This document shows, piece after piece, positions 45,931 through 58,333 of a stretch of DNA of 64,000 nucleotides. The notes under the pieces were generated by a model. That model was given only the letters and a program-made list of their open reading frames with translations. It was not told the DNA's origin and made no database searches. Location: the NCBI GenBank assembly GCA_033439265.1, contig JAVTVX010000016.1, forward strand, positions 12,945,201-13,009,200, given 5' to 3'. A program made the translations under genes and the position numbers. Position 1 is the first letter of the stretch. The number at the start of each line of letters is the position of its first letter. The DNA comes from Dillenia suffruticosa. Taxonomy: Eukaryota; Streptophyta; Magnoliopsida; Dilleniales; Dilleniaceae.

Positions 45931-48810
45931 TGAGGAGTTTAAATCAATGGGGACAAAGCGGTTGACTCTATCACATTGTTGATTTATGGATAGGGAATGG
46001 ATGAAGGATGTGGTTGTCTGACCGACTCTCTCTTTTGGTGTTGCTGTATAAGTGGGTTGATCATTGATAATGTGTCAATTGCTGTTGTAATTCGCTACGT
46101 AGATGTATCACTCAAATCAATATAATAAAATGACATTACTATAGAATTGATAATATATCAAATATCCATCACTCAAATATGCGAAATCTAGATACCAATC
46201 AAAAAATTTTTTATTTGATTGTAACATGCTAGAATTAAAGGTAGGATAAATACGTAAAAATATTAGATTAAAATAATTTATTAAAACTTAAATATCATGA
46301 CATCACATTCTTTATACTAAAGTAAAAAAAAAAAAAATACTAACTTCTACAATTTGCAATCCCAAAATATGTATAACACTCCAACTCCAAATATGTAATG
46401 TATTACTACTTCAAAGCAAAAAATATGAACTCCAACTAAAGAATGAACAATCTCAAAATGAAAAATACCTTTTTCTTTTCCTTTTTTCACTTTTCTTTCA
46501 TTTTTTCAGCTGTTGAAATATGGTACGTCTCCGCCCATGTGGGTAGACCCAACCTTTCTCCTACATGTTGTCTAAATTAAAAAAGGGGTGGGGTGGCTTT
46601 TGGTAGCCACCTCTCAACCTCCTTAACTCCCCCTCTCTTTTCACAAACTCTTACAGAAGGAAAAGAAAAAAAACAACTTCCCAATTCCCACCTTTTTGAA
46701 TGGACGGGAAGAAAGAAAAACAAAAAAAATGGAAGAAGCCAATTTTTTTTTTTTTTTTAATTAAGGTTTGAGAGCAAGTGAGAAAAAGAGAGAGATTCTT
46801 TTTCTCAATTTTGAGAAATAAAGGAAAAGGGTCTGAAAACTCATTGATCATTCTACACTACGGCATTTGAATTGTAAAACATAAAAAGGGATCCGATTTA
46901 GATCCAAACTCAATTTAGATCCAAAAATTTCTACATACGAAAAATTATTTATTGGTTTATATGAAAACCTTCATTAGTATTAGAGTCATTTAGAGTGTTT
47001 CCTACCTTTTTTGTTGAGTTTTAAAAATGCCGAATGTCATAAATAATATATTATGTTCATTAATGGCAACTGGATATATACATTACGAAATGCTCTCAAT
47101 TTTACACAATACGATGCGTGTTGCATGAGGATAAAATTTGTAAAATTTGGCATATATTTTATAAGTATATCATAAGATATTACAAACCCTAGTTGAAACT
47201 TAATTACTCGGATCTATAAAATTACTGTATTTCATGACAAAAAATTTATATGATTAGATTTCTCTTGAAAAATGCTTACTAATCATATAAGAACGTGAAA
47301 AATAATTAAGAATAGAGAGAGATATGGTCATTTGAAGTTTGGATCGAAAACTAGAAAAATGAAGAAAATGATGACCAGTACCTAGCAAATCCCACTCTCG
47401 ACTACGACAAGTACCATCGACCCCCTAAACTAGAGACCTCCAATTGAAAATTTGAGAGTACCACTGAACTTAGAGATATCGAAAATAAGGGGGCAGCCAA
47501 AATTTTGGATCCACCGGCCATCGGGAAGGCGGTGCATGCATGTCACGCACAACCCAATGAGAGTGGGCGCGTGTCCATTTGGATAACCCACTTCAGCGGC
47601 GCATAGGGGTGCATGAAGACCCCATTTTGGCTCGAATTTTTACTAAAATAATTTTTTTAATTCCTTTTGGATTTTTCTATAATTTTTAATTTATTTTTTA
47701 GGGCCGAAAAATAAATTTTATTAATTTTTATACTTAGAAATTGTTTAAAATTATAGAAAATTTATTTCCGGTGCACAAAAAATTCTGAAAATTTTAATAT
47801 GTGTTAAGAAAATTAGTTTCTTAATTTTGGCTACCCGGGTGAAGATTTGTTTTTCTCCCATCATTTGTTTTAAATTTTTGACCCAACTTCGAAAATTTTC
47901 TTAATATGTGTTAAGAAAAGTTCTTTTATTTGTCGAGAATGGACACATGATTCTGAATGATATGAGACCATTATTAATAGAAAAGTAGGAAGTCAAGAAT
48001 ATAGAGACCCAAATAATAAAAAAAAAGGCTATCCCAAAATATAAATGGTTCCCCATGAGCCGTCAAGAGATGTGCTCTTTGGGATAGACTATCTAAGGAA
48101 ATTGTAAATATGATATCTCGAATGGATTTGTCCTAAATAAGATGATTTATTTACATATTTTTTTACGTATTATGACCATTGACTAGGAGTATGATCATAT
48201 AATAGAAGAACTTTTTTAATGTAAAGTTTTTTTTAAAAATTATTGGCTATATTTATTGAAGTGTATGATCATATGGGTAAAAGAAAACTAGGATCTCTTA
48301 ATTGAAAATTTTGAATCGATAGAATTTGAGTAATTCTCATCCGAACTTAAAATGTTATTAAATACTTTGTGTATTTAAATAAAAATTTTGGATTGGTAGA
48401 ATTTGAGTAATTTTCATTCAAAATTATAATATTATTTAAATATTTTGTGTATTTAAGTGGAAGGTTTCATGGTTGGAAAATTTTGAGTAATTCTCATCTA
48501 AAATCTATTGAATTTTGTAGTTTCAAATTAAATTTATAATGATGATACATTCGAACCATAGATAGTGAACTTTCGATTCTATACCTAATGTTGACATATC
48601 AGGAATGTTAATTTTGAAATACAAAATTATGTATATGATATGAGTATTAATATAAATGTCCACCCTCTTAGAAAGTCAAATCATAATATCAAAATCTATT
48701 ATTGGGAGCTTGAATAGATATGACAAATTGAATAGTGACAATCATGAGATATAACACCGTAAAATTTGAAACGTATTGAAAGAACAAAATTCCTTGGAAT
48801 GTATCAAACA
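45931..48810. other. AT-rich intergenic DNA
   Basis: No gene recognised. A more GC-rich patch at 47390-47640 with GGTGCATGCATGTCACGCAC is unexplained. It may be a fragment of an unclassified repeat. Confidence 0.5.
48301..48503. repeat. ~78-bp tandem repeat, about 2.6 copies
   Basis: Units at 48301-48377, 48378-48455 and 48456-48503 (partial) share TAGAATTTGAGTAATTCTCAT-like and TTTGTGTATTTA phrases, with substantial divergence between copies. Confidence 0.75.
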
Positions 48811-51800
48811 TGTCACGCCCCGAATCGGGATCGTAAGCATCTGCCTGTTGTCCTGAATACCGACTGTATTTTTACAAAAAATCGGATAGAATCTCCCTAC
48901 ATATCGGAGATCTCCTATATAGCAATCAACCTACTACCTGTACAATAGGGCCAACCCAACTTCACAATACATAAATCAAATCTCAACATCAAACTAACAT
49001 ATCCATACCGCACAATTCAGAACAACGCAAGGCTAACAAAACGAATTTTCACAGTTCTAACCACAGACCTCTACTACCATACCCCCGTCAAAGGCATGAA
49101 CAGCCGCCAATCACCCCTCCTGTGATTTAGAGGTGGCATCGAGCGGTTATAAAATACACTTTTAGGACATGACACATTCCCAAGTAACATACACAATGAA
49201 TAGAAATTGCCTCAATACAAGTGTTATGCAATGACATGAGAGTTCCACAATTTAAACATCCATATTTGTACAGTCATTCCAGAATTATACAATGGTCATC
49301 TCTAAACCTCAAAATACATATATATCATCAATACAATTTTTAATTCACGAAATTGTAGTGAAAATATACAATGATTCCTCAAGTCTAGACCAGATCTCTC
49401 AATGATACTAAACGTCATAAAAGCAACACTCCTTGCTAAATACTATCTTTGAAACAAGAAGGGAAATGAGGGGTGAGTACTCAGGGAAAGAATACTCAGT
49501 GAGTGAGTGGGTCAATGCAATCGTCTAATAAGAATTATGAAACTGTAGTGTCAAAACATAAGTATACAAATCATATTTTAAATTATCATGCTTTTTATTT
49601 CAACAATATATCATTTGCACGCATTATCAAGTCAAATATGCATCCAAAAATCATAGAGTTGCCAGTCGAAAGCGTCCTGACAGAGGTCTACATCGACTTA
49701 TGATAGGCACACCGGAAGTGTTATATGCAAATTTATTTAAAATGCTCTCTACCCCGACGTTGGCGATGAACCTCGTCCATGTGCTAGACTTGAAGAGAGT
49801 ATCAAAATCCTCCCCCTTTTCAGATTCAACTTGGCTAGTGCCGTATTGTTAATAAAATCAAGACAACTCGTGGGATACCCCAGGTTTAGGCATATCCGGA
49901 CGCCACCTAACGCCTCTCATGGTGTCCTTCGTAGCTACGGAACAATACATACCAAACTTCTCAAGGCCAAAATCAATATCGTATCAAGAATATGCCGTAA
50001 TCAGATTCATAAACTAAATGCAATGTATAGCGTAAAATAATATATTATACATTTTAACCACATGGATACATAATTTCATAATTCAACCCAATTTTTGGAC
50101 ACTCCATCGGTTCACAAAAAGTCAGTTCCAAAACCAGTCAAAACATTTCAAACACATGACAAATCATGTTCCTTTATCAAAATGTTGTAAAACAGGGTTT
50201 ACATATTAAACAAAATCATTGAAATAAATCCAACACATCGTATGGGGGAGGGTAGCGCACTTCCCAATAATACCACGAAATGAAAAAAAGTATTCCCCTA
50301 AATCAAGACACCCAACACCTATGAATGTATATATACATAAAAATCAACAAGTTTCAAATCTACACAATTATAGGAAATATGTTATCACTTCTAATACACG
50401 TATGCAAATTAGATAGTTCGAATCCTTTAGAACTCTACTCTAATTCCTCATATTTTGTTCATACATACAACATGTCTACAAGACTCAAGTGTTTGTACTC
50501 AACCAATCTCGCACAGGGTTCACACCAATCAAATATCTCGCTTGCACCCAAGGGCCAGCAGGGCCACAACCCAACGCTCTTCTGTGCAAGGCGCAGTGCC
50601 TATGTGCAAGGCGCGCAGTGCCCATGTGCAGGGGGCGCAGTGCCCATCTACAGGGCGCGCAACGCCCTTGTGCAGCACTCATGGCGCGCAGCGCCTGCAC
50701 GCCAATCATTTCTCCTAATTTCTAAACATAACCCTGACATTCATTCAAATAAATCGAACGTGTAAGAAAATTTTTTTCACCTAAGGTTTTCTCGAAGCGC
50801 AGACCTTCGTCTGAATGTCTTCTCAATCACTCCAAAATCTATAATGCTCCCTATCAAAACAAGATTTATTAGTTAGGTCATAAACACTTAGAATAAAATC
50901 AAAACCCAGAGTCAGTTATCTATGCAGAGACTTGCGGACTGTCACAGGCTATCACGGGCTGCGGGCCGCAGTGGGCTTCATGGCCGCAATGGGCTCGCGG
51001 GTTGCGTGGGCTCGTGGGCTATCGCAGGTGGGTGGGTTTGCGGGCTAGTGGGCTCGCGGGCTGGCACGTGCGCTCGCGAGATGGACTGCAGTCGCTCGCT
51101 CGCAGGTTGTGCACGCTAGTGATCTGAAGAGCGCTCGTGCGTAGGCGCGCGCTCGAGCAGGCGCGCTAACGCTGTGGTACGCCCCCACGCTCGTACCCCC
51201 ACGCGCTCGCTGGAGGGAAGAGCTACAGCGGCTGTGGTGTGCTTGTGGTGGTGGCGTGCGTGGAAGCTCGCGGCGGAGTGCTATCGAGAGGGAGAGAGAT
51301 CGCGAGAGATAGAGAGAGGATGAGCAACGGAGAGAGAGAGCGAAACAGTGAGAGAGAGAATCCGAAAGGGAAAGATAGAGAGGGAGAGAAGAAGAAGAAG
51401 ATGGTGGTGGTGGTGCGCGACAGAAGGGAGCGGCGGGTTGCGGGAAGGTGAAGAGTTGGGGAGAGAGAGAAAGAGGAAGAGAAATAAAATTAGGGTTTCC
51501 AACCCTAATTGGGAAAAAAGGGGGAGGTGCCGCATTTCACTCCAAAACGCAGCATCTCATCTCTCTCATTTTTTTGTATTTATATATATTTATATATATA
51601 TATATGTCTTCACACCCACAATTCACTAAAATTTAAATTTTTTGTAAAAACGAGGTTTATTTCGATTCACAAATTCGACAAATTAAAATATACCAAAATT
51701 TTAATTTAAATACCCCAAAATCAAAAATCAATTTGAATAAATAAAATTTCTCTCTATATAATTAAATTGAAGAATATCTTATTTATGTATATACATTTTG

Positions 51801-51842
51801 AAAATGGTACAATATTACAGATACCGCAGTGTTCGTGTTACA
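48811..51842 (-). repeat. 3' LTR of Tekay copy 1
   Basis: Plus-strand ends TGTCACGCCCCGAATC and GTGTTACA. In the sense direction it is TGTAACAC...GGGGCGTGACA. A 22-bp minisatellite (50583-50695), a GC-rich CpG-dense block (about 50920-51240), a (GA)-rich block (51285-51480) and an (AT)n run (about 51575-51604) lie within it. All open frames inside (for example 50325-50765, 50485-50725, 51239-51636) are low-complexity and not genes. Confidence 0.88.
50583..50695. repeat. ~22-bp GC-rich minisatellite in the LTR
   Basis: Five units such as TGTGCAAGGCGCGCAGTGCC with 20-27 bp period. Not present in the truncated 5' LTR, which lacks this region. Confidence 0.85.
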
Positions 51843-51944
51843 TTTTCTAACCTCCTAAAAATAAGTTTCATTCTCGAAACTAAAAGAGAACTAAATAGCA
51901 AACAAATGGGGGTGTTGTCTCCTTATAGCCTCCTCGGGCTCCCT

Positions 51945-53170
51945 GGTCTCCTCCTCGACCTAGTCACGCCTCCACAAGACTCTGACCAATGAGACTTCCT
52001 TGCTCCGCAGCTTTCTGACCTACTAATCTAGAATAGCCACGGGCTGAACTAGAAGACTGAGATTCTCTCGTAACTCAACAGGTGGAGGCTCTAAAATATG
52101 CGAAGGATCTGGGATGTAGTTCCTGAACACTGATACATGGAAGACATCATGGATTCGAGATAACTCGTCTGGCAGCTCTAGTCTGTATGCCACGCTCCCA
52201 ACCTTACTAAGGATACGGAACGGGCCAATGTACTTGGGGCTCAATTTGCCCCGCTACAGATGTCGAATGAGTCCCCTCATGGGAGAAATCCTCAAAAATA
52301 CCATATCACCTACCTCAAACTCTAAAGGCCGGCGTCTCCGATCCGCATATGCCTTCTGTCTGTCTTGGGCGGCTTTCAACCGCTTGCGGATCACTCTGAC
52401 CTTTTCCTTAGTTTCTTCGACTAACTCAACATTGGTAAGGTGTCTCTCACCTACCTCATCCCAGCACAACGGGGTGCGACACTTCCTGCCATAGAGTGCT
52501 TCATAGAGTGGCATACCGATGCTGGCCTGATAGCTATTATTATATGCAAACTCTACCAGCGGTAAATGCCTATCCCAACTATCCCGAAAATCCATGACAC
52601 AAGTTCGAAGCAGATCTTCGAGCGTCTGAATGGTCCGCTCCGACTGACCATCTGTCTGTGGGTGATATGCTGTGCTAAAATTGAGACGCATGCCCAAAGC
52701 TTCCTGCAGCTTGGGCCAAAATCGAGAAGTAAATCTTAGATCTCTATCTGAGACTATGGACATGGAAACTCCATGCAGTCTGACTATTTCGTTAATATAC
52801 GACGTGCCAATATCTCCAATGGAGAGTCGCTGTGCATCAGGATGAAATGGGTAGACTTGGTGAGTCGATCGACTACCACCCAAATGGCATCATATCTGAC
52901 TTGAGTCCGCGGTAATCCCATAACAAAGTCTATAGTCATATGTTCTCACTTCCATATGGGAATGGGAAGAGGCTGTAGTAAACCCGCTGGCCTCTGATGC
53001 TCAGCCTTCACTTGCTGACAAACTAAACATCTAGCTACAAACTCCGCATTGTCCCTTTTCATACCTGGCCACCAATAGCTTCCCGAATAGTTCGATACAT
53101 CTTTGTACTACCCGGGTGCAAGGCATAGACCGAGGAGTGTGCCTCCTCTAATATGGACCTGCAGAGATTT
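51945..53170 (-). pseudogene. Tekay copy 1 integrase with chromodomain remnant
   Basis: The N-terminal zinc-binding motif is recognisable near 53140-52990 (EEAHSSVYALHPG, then [14 protein letters not shown]). The core has Asp in VVVDRLTK (about 52870), Asp in IVSDRDLRF and Glu in DGQSERTIQ, so the D-D-E residues are all present. GDMVFLRISPMRG and YIGPFRILSKVG follow (52260-52180), then NYIPDPSHI. A chromodomain remnant (KLRSKEVSLVRVLW, then EEETREPEEAI) lies at about 52010-51945 after an in-frame stop. At least four stops or frameshifts interrupt it. Chromodomains guide integration into heterochromatin in this lineage. Confidence 0.85.
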
Positions 53171-53189
53171 TCATCGACAGATATAGCCA

Positions 53190-53830
53190 CTCTATCTCAA
53201 TAAGTCAGAAGTTTATCTCTGCGGACTCTAAAATCATCTATATCACCTCTGCAGGCTCTCTTAGTAAGAGCCTGGAGCTCGGTATCAGTGCCCTGAAGCT
53301 CCCTAATATGGTCCAATAGCGTTAGCCTGACCTTAAACCTGACTAGTAGAGTGCCCTGATCATCACTATCCGATCTGACTCCCAAATCCTGGAATCCCAT
53401 CAAACAAGTAAGGTATGCCGTATCATTCTCTTGAGACGATGAAGTTGATTTATTGGCTTTACCCAGATGATAATCAATGACAAGATCATAATCTTTGAGA
53501 AATTTCAACCATCTCCTCTGTCTCAGGTTAAGTTCTCGCTGGGTGAATAAATAGTTCAGACTTTTATGATTCGTATACACTCGGCAAGTTACCCCGTACA
53601 AGTAATGGCGCTATATCTTCAATGCGAAAACTATGGCCGTAAGCTCCAGATCGTGTGTCAGATAATTCACCTCATATTTCTTCAACTGTCTAGAAGCGTA
53701 AACGATCACCTGACCATTTTGCATCAAAACATAACCCAACCCTTGTCGGCTAGCATCATTATATATTGTGTACTCCTGACTGCTGGTGGGAAGCGCCAAA
53801 ATTGGAATTGTAGTCAACCGTTGTTTGAGC
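53190..53830 (-). pseudogene. Tekay copy 1 RNase H
   Basis: [13 protein letters not shown] and [13 protein letters not shown] with [13 protein letters not shown] (53817-53611), then [25 protein letters not shown] in the next frame (53601-53525). DAS Asp and the Glu of HDLEL are present. A stop interrupts the two parts. Confidence 0.85.
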
Positions 53831-54085
53831 TCCTGAAAACTCGTCTCACAACGGTGCAGCTATCCAAGAAAATCCCTCAACAAATCTACGGTAATACCCG
53901 GCCAGACCAAGAAAACTCCTGATCTCAGTCACTGTCTATGGCTGCTCCCATCTCATAATGGCATTGACCTTCTGCGGGTCAACAAAAATCCCCTCAGCAG
54001 AAACGACATGCCCCAAAAATCCAACCTGTCTTAGCCAAAATTCACATGTTGTGAATTTGGTATACAGCTGCTCATCGCGGAGGAT

Positions 54086-54682
54086 CTATAAAACAGTGCG
54101 AAAATGCTGAACATGATCCTTATCACTCTGCGAATATACCAGTATATCGTCTATGAAAACTATAACAAACTGGTCCAGATAGTCATGAAAAACTCTGTTC
54201 ATCAAGTCTATGAACGCAGCTAGGGCATTAGTCAGCCCAAACGGCATGACAAGGAATTCATAGTGCCCATATCGAGTGCGGAAAGCTGTCTTTGACACAT
54301 CTTGAGTCCTAATCCGCAACTGGTGATATCCTGATCGAAGATTAATTTTCGAGAAAACTCGGGCACCTTGCAATTGATCAAACAAATCATCTATGCGAGA
54401 CAGTGGATATCTGTTCTTCACAGTCATTCGATTAAGCTGCCTATAATCCATATACAATCTCAATGAGCCGTCCTTTTTCTTTACAAACAACACTGGAGTA
54501 CCCCAAGGTGGCGTGCTAGGATGGATAAACCCCTTATCCAGCAACTCCTGCAGCTGGACCTTGAGTTCTCTCAGTTCAGCCGGCGCCATCTTGTATGGCG
54601 GCATAGAGATAGGGATAGTCCCTGGAACTAAATCGATTTCAAAGTCGAGCTCCCGAACCGATGGTAATCCGGGGAGTTCCAC
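54086..54682 (-). pseudogene. Tekay copy 1 reverse transcriptase
   Basis: A 198-codon open stretch with [53 protein letters not shown] and the active-site block [10 protein letters not shown]. The first catalytic Asp (normally FSKIDLRSGYHQ) is Asn ([12 protein letters not shown]), a GAT-to-AAT change that should abolish activity. The stretch ends at TAG, one transition from CAG, and RT continues past it with GFLGHVVS. Confidence 0.9.
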
Positions 54683-54689
54683 GGGAAAA

Positions 54690-55243
54690 ACAACAGTAAA
54701 CTCCTATACCACTGGAACATTCTCAAGTCTCGATCCCTGAGCAGTGGTATCTATTATGTGAGGCAGATATGCCGCACACCCATGGCGAATCATGCGTTTG
54801 GCCTCCAAAACTGAAATGACACAGCGGGGTAAAACCCGTCTCTCGCCTTAAAAAATCAATACTGGTTGATCAGGTTTTCGAAACTCCACCTACTTCTTAA
54901 AGCAGTCAACTGAAACCCAATGCATATATAGTCAATCCATCCCCAAGATGGCATCAAAATCAGTCATGGCGAGAGAGATTAGATCTGCCTTCATCACTGT
55001 ATCCCCAACTTTGATCTCATATTCTCTATACACTGTGCCGCGCACAATCTGCTCACCCAGAGGAGTGATGACCAATATCTCTTCGTACAAAGGTGAGAGC
55101 GGCCTGTTAGAATGTCGGAAGAATTGATCGCTCACATACGAATAGTTAGACCCCGTGTCAATAAGGATATGAGCATTTATTCTGAAGATAAGTAGAGTAC
55201 CCGTGATGATGTCGGGGTTCGACTGGGTGTCCTCCTGCGTCAT
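54690..55243 (-). pseudogene. Tekay copy 1 protease and spacer to RT
   Basis: Aspartic protease with catalytic DTGSNYSYVS and AILGMD, where the following Trp codon is a stop (position about 54931). Downstream pieces read RCVISVLEAKRMI and, after another stop, the [15 protein letters not shown] block leading into RT. Continuous coding from Gag (NPDIITGTL) shows that this copy has no intron at the Gag-protease border. Confidence 0.85.
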
Positions 55244-55349
55244 GGCATAAACCAGAGCCTGAGCCCTAGGCTGCTGTCGTGCCTGGGTCTATACTGTATT
55301 ACTCCCGGTGGTCACCCTGGGAGTAAAAGATGCTGGCCGAGTAGGCTGC

Positions 55350-56566
55350 CCCTACTGACCCATATGTGGAGTACTAGTACAGCTCTGTGAACTCTGTCCT
55401 CCGAGTCCTAACTCAGGGCAGAAACTCCTGATATGCCTTGGCTTCCTACAGTGGAAGCAAATGACCAACACTGAACAAACTCCTATCGAATGGGACCTAT
55501 TGCACCTGCGGCAATAAGGATGCCGCTGACTAGTATACTGTGCAGAGTGAGTATGAGCGGGCTGTCTGAACCCCTGGGAGTACTGTCCCCGTCCCAGATT
55601 AGAAGATACAGATCCAAATCCGTCTCTGTGCGAACTGGATCCCCTGCCCCTTTTGGAGTTCTGCACAGAATAAGACTTCTCTTTCTTTCTCTTCAGCTCT
55701 CTGTTCTCTCTCTGCCTAGTCTCGGCGCGGACCAAAGCCTCCGTGCGGTGAGTAGAGTCTATCACCTCAGCCAGTGTAAACTGTGGAGTAACAGTCATAT
55801 ACCTTTTTATGCTGAGGCTAAAACCTTTTTCGAATTTGAAGCGCAAATACTGAGGTGTAGCCAGATTTGGTACAAATGTAGCAAGTCTCTGCATGTCTAC
55901 CTCATACTTTGAGACAGATCTGGACCCCTGTGTAAGCCATCCTAGCTCTGACCTCATCCGGTCCTGTTGGTAGAGTGGGAAGAATCTGCGGTCAAACTCC
56001 CGAAGGAAGTCGTCCCAACGCAGTGGCTCTGTCTTCTCATCAGTGAGGGCCTCCCACCATAAGAGGGCCTCTCCTTCTAATAATCACTGTGCCACTTTCA
56101 GACAAAGCTCCTCTCCAATCCCCAGATCGGTCAAAATCTTGCAGGTGCGGTTGATCCAATGCTTGGCTGCGCAGCATCACCAAGCCTTGTGAAATCAATG
56201 AACCCCAGTTGATGGGCCTCCTTAACCAATTGAGTCAACTCATGTACCCGTCTAAGAGTAGCCGATATGGTCTCACTCGACTTTGACAAGATAGAAGCAC
56301 CGGCCACCGGTGGTGGAACTGATGCCGAAGGAATTGGTACTGCAGTAGGTGCAAACGCCGCTGTAGGAGGTGGTGGGGGGAATTTGGATCCTATGCGAAG
56401 CGTACCACTCGTACACCTACCGAAAGGCGTCGAGTGTGGGTACGGGAGTCTCAGCCTGAGTAGTTGGCTGAGTAAGTGCCGGTGGTGGCACGCGAGTCGA
56501 GGAACAATCCTCCGGCTCGTCTAATTCCTCTGGTGGGGCAAAACAGGTGCTCCGTCGGGTCATCAT
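55350..56566 (-). pseudogene. Tekay copy 1 gag, broken
   Basis: Starts near 56566 (MMTRRS) with a Pro-rich N-terminus, then loses frame in 56430-56150. KHWINR and ILTDLGIGEE, then WDDFLREFDRRFFP and SRSVSKYEVDMQRLA follow, then MTVTPQFTLAEVI. The zinc knuckle CFHCRKPRHIRSFC (55459-55418) keeps C-C-H-C but its Gly is Arg. The order matches copy 2 gag. Confidence 0.85.
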
Positions 56567-56690
56567 ACTTCTGCAAGAGAAGGATCCTTATTAGGTATCG
56601 TTCAAAGAATAGGCATGGTTCAAGAAATTTGGACTAGTTACATCTTGACTACCCTCACAAAGAATGAAATCCTAAAAAAAAAGCATATTA

Positions 56691-56772
56691 GGTTAGATAC
56701 AACAGTATCTAACCCCACTAAAATGGATGAAGGTTAGATACAACAGTATCTAACCCCACTAAAATGGATGAA
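56691..56772. repeat. Tandem 41-bp hairpin repeat in the leader of Tekay copy 1
   Basis: Two identical 41-bp units (56691-56731 and 56732-56772). Each is a perfect 10-bp stem GGTTAGATAC / GTATCTAACC with loop AACA and a tail CCACTAAAATGGATGAA. It lies between the primer-binding site and gag. Confidence 0.9.
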
Positions 56773-56884
56773 CTCATATACCTATGACCATGTACTGGGA
56801 CTTCATGACTGCATGAAACTCTCATGCATTGAGGATTTTAAACACAAACACACTCGGGAATGTTTTTAAAACTCTCTTCCTAGG

Positions 56885-56897
56885 GCTCTGATACCAA
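56885..56897 (-). promoter_or_regulatory. Primer-binding site of Tekay copy 1
   Basis: The sense strand reads TTGGTATCAGAGC, an exact match to the usual initiator tRNA-Met site, six bases from the LTR end. Confidence 0.9.
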
Positions 56898-56903
56898 GTC
56901 AAC

Positions 56904-58333
56904 TGTCACGCCCCGAACCGAGATCGTGAGTAGCCGCCCGTTGTCCTGAATACCGACTATATTTTTACAAAAAATCGGGTAAAACCTCCCCACATATCGG
57001 AGGTCTCCCATATAGCAATCATCCTGTTACCTGTACAATAGGCCAGTCCGGCCTCACAATACATAAATCAAATCTCAACATCAAACCAACACATCCATAC
57101 CGCACAATCTAGGACAACTCAAGACTAACAAAACGAATTTTCACAGTTTTAACCACAGACCTCTACTGCCATGCCCCTGTCAAAAGCATGAACAGTGGCC
57201 AGTCGCCCCTCCTGTGATTTAGAGGTGGCACCGAACAGTCCTAAATTATACTTCTAGGATATGACACATTCCCAAGTAACATACACAATGAATAGAAATT
57301 GTCTCAATGCAAGTGTTTTGTAATGACATGAGAGTTCCATAATTTAAATATCTATATTTGTACAATCATCTCAAAATTATACAATGGTCATCTATAGAGT
57401 TCAAAATACATATGCATCATCAATACAATTTTTAACTCATGAAATTGTAGCGAAAATATACAATGACTCCTCAAGTCCAGACCAGATCCCCCAATGATAC
57501 TAAACATCCTAAAAGCAACGCTCCTTGCCAAATACTATCTCTGAAACAAGAAGGAAAATGAGGGGTGAGTACTCGGGGAAAGAATATTCAGTAAGTGAGT
57601 GGGGTTAATGCAATCATCTAATAAGAATTGTGAAACTGGAGTGTCAAAGCGAAAGTATACAAATCATACTTCAAATCATCATACTTTTAATTTCAACAAT
57701 ATATCATTTACACGCATTATTAAGTCAAATATGCATCCAAAAATCATAGAGCTGCCAGTCGAAAGTGTCCTGGCAAAGGTCTACCTCGACCTATGATAGG
57801 CGCACGGGGGTATTATATGAAAATTTATTTAAAGTACTCTCTACCCCGGCATTGGCGACGGATCTCGTTCAGGTGCTAGACTTGGAGAGAGTATCGAAAT
57901 TCTCCCCCTTTTCGGGTTCAATCTGACTAGTACCGTGTCGTTAATAAAATCAAGACAACTTGTGGGATACCCTAGGCCTAGGCATATCCGGACACCACCT
58001 AAGCGCCTCTCACGGTATCCTTCGTAGCTATGGAACAATACATACAAAATCGCTCAAGACCAAAATCAATATCGTATCAAAAATGTGCCGTAATCAGGTT
58101 CATAAACCAAATGCAATATATAACGTAAAATGACACATTATACATTTTAACCACATAGATGCATAATTTCATAATTCAACTCAATTTTTGGACACTCCAT
58201 CGGTTCACAAAAAATCAGTTCCAAAACTAGTCAAAACATTCCAAGTACACGACCAATCATTCTTATTTATCAAAATGTTGTAAAACAGGGTTTACATATT
58301 AAACAAAAGTATTGAAATAAATCTCACTCACCG
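56904..58333 (-). repeat. 5' LTR of Tekay copy 1, truncated
   Basis: Begins TGTCACGCCCCGAACC on the plus strand and follows 48811-50240 closely to GAAATAAATC, then CACTCACCGTA, where it switches abruptly into the protease-RT spacer of copy 2. About half of the LTR is missing. Confidence 0.85.

Larger units (their letters stand above)
48811..58333 (-). mobile_element. Ty3/gypsy Tekay-type chromovirus, copy 1
   Basis: A minus-strand element with 3' LTR 48811-51842, internal region 51843-56903 and a truncated 5' LTR 56904-58333. The primer-binding site is at 56885-56897. Gag, protease, RT, RNase H, integrase and a chromodomain remnant are present in order. RT and integrase sequences ([25 protein letters not shown]; chromodomain after integrase) fit Tekay/Del. 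Stops mostly derive from CAG, CGA or TGG codons, and at least one RT catalytic residue is lost. The first ~240 bp of the two LTRs differ at about one base in eight, mainly transitions. A target duplication cannot be tested because the outer end of the 5' LTR is deleted. Confidence 0.88.

Noticed and set aside
46651-46851. 66-codon minus-strand Phe/Lys-rich frame
   Set aside because: Built from A/T-runs; no motif and no context.
50325-51636. Open frames of 60-146 codons in the copy 1 LTR
   Set aside because: Low-complexity sequence within LTR repeats, without motifs and not kept in other LTR copies.
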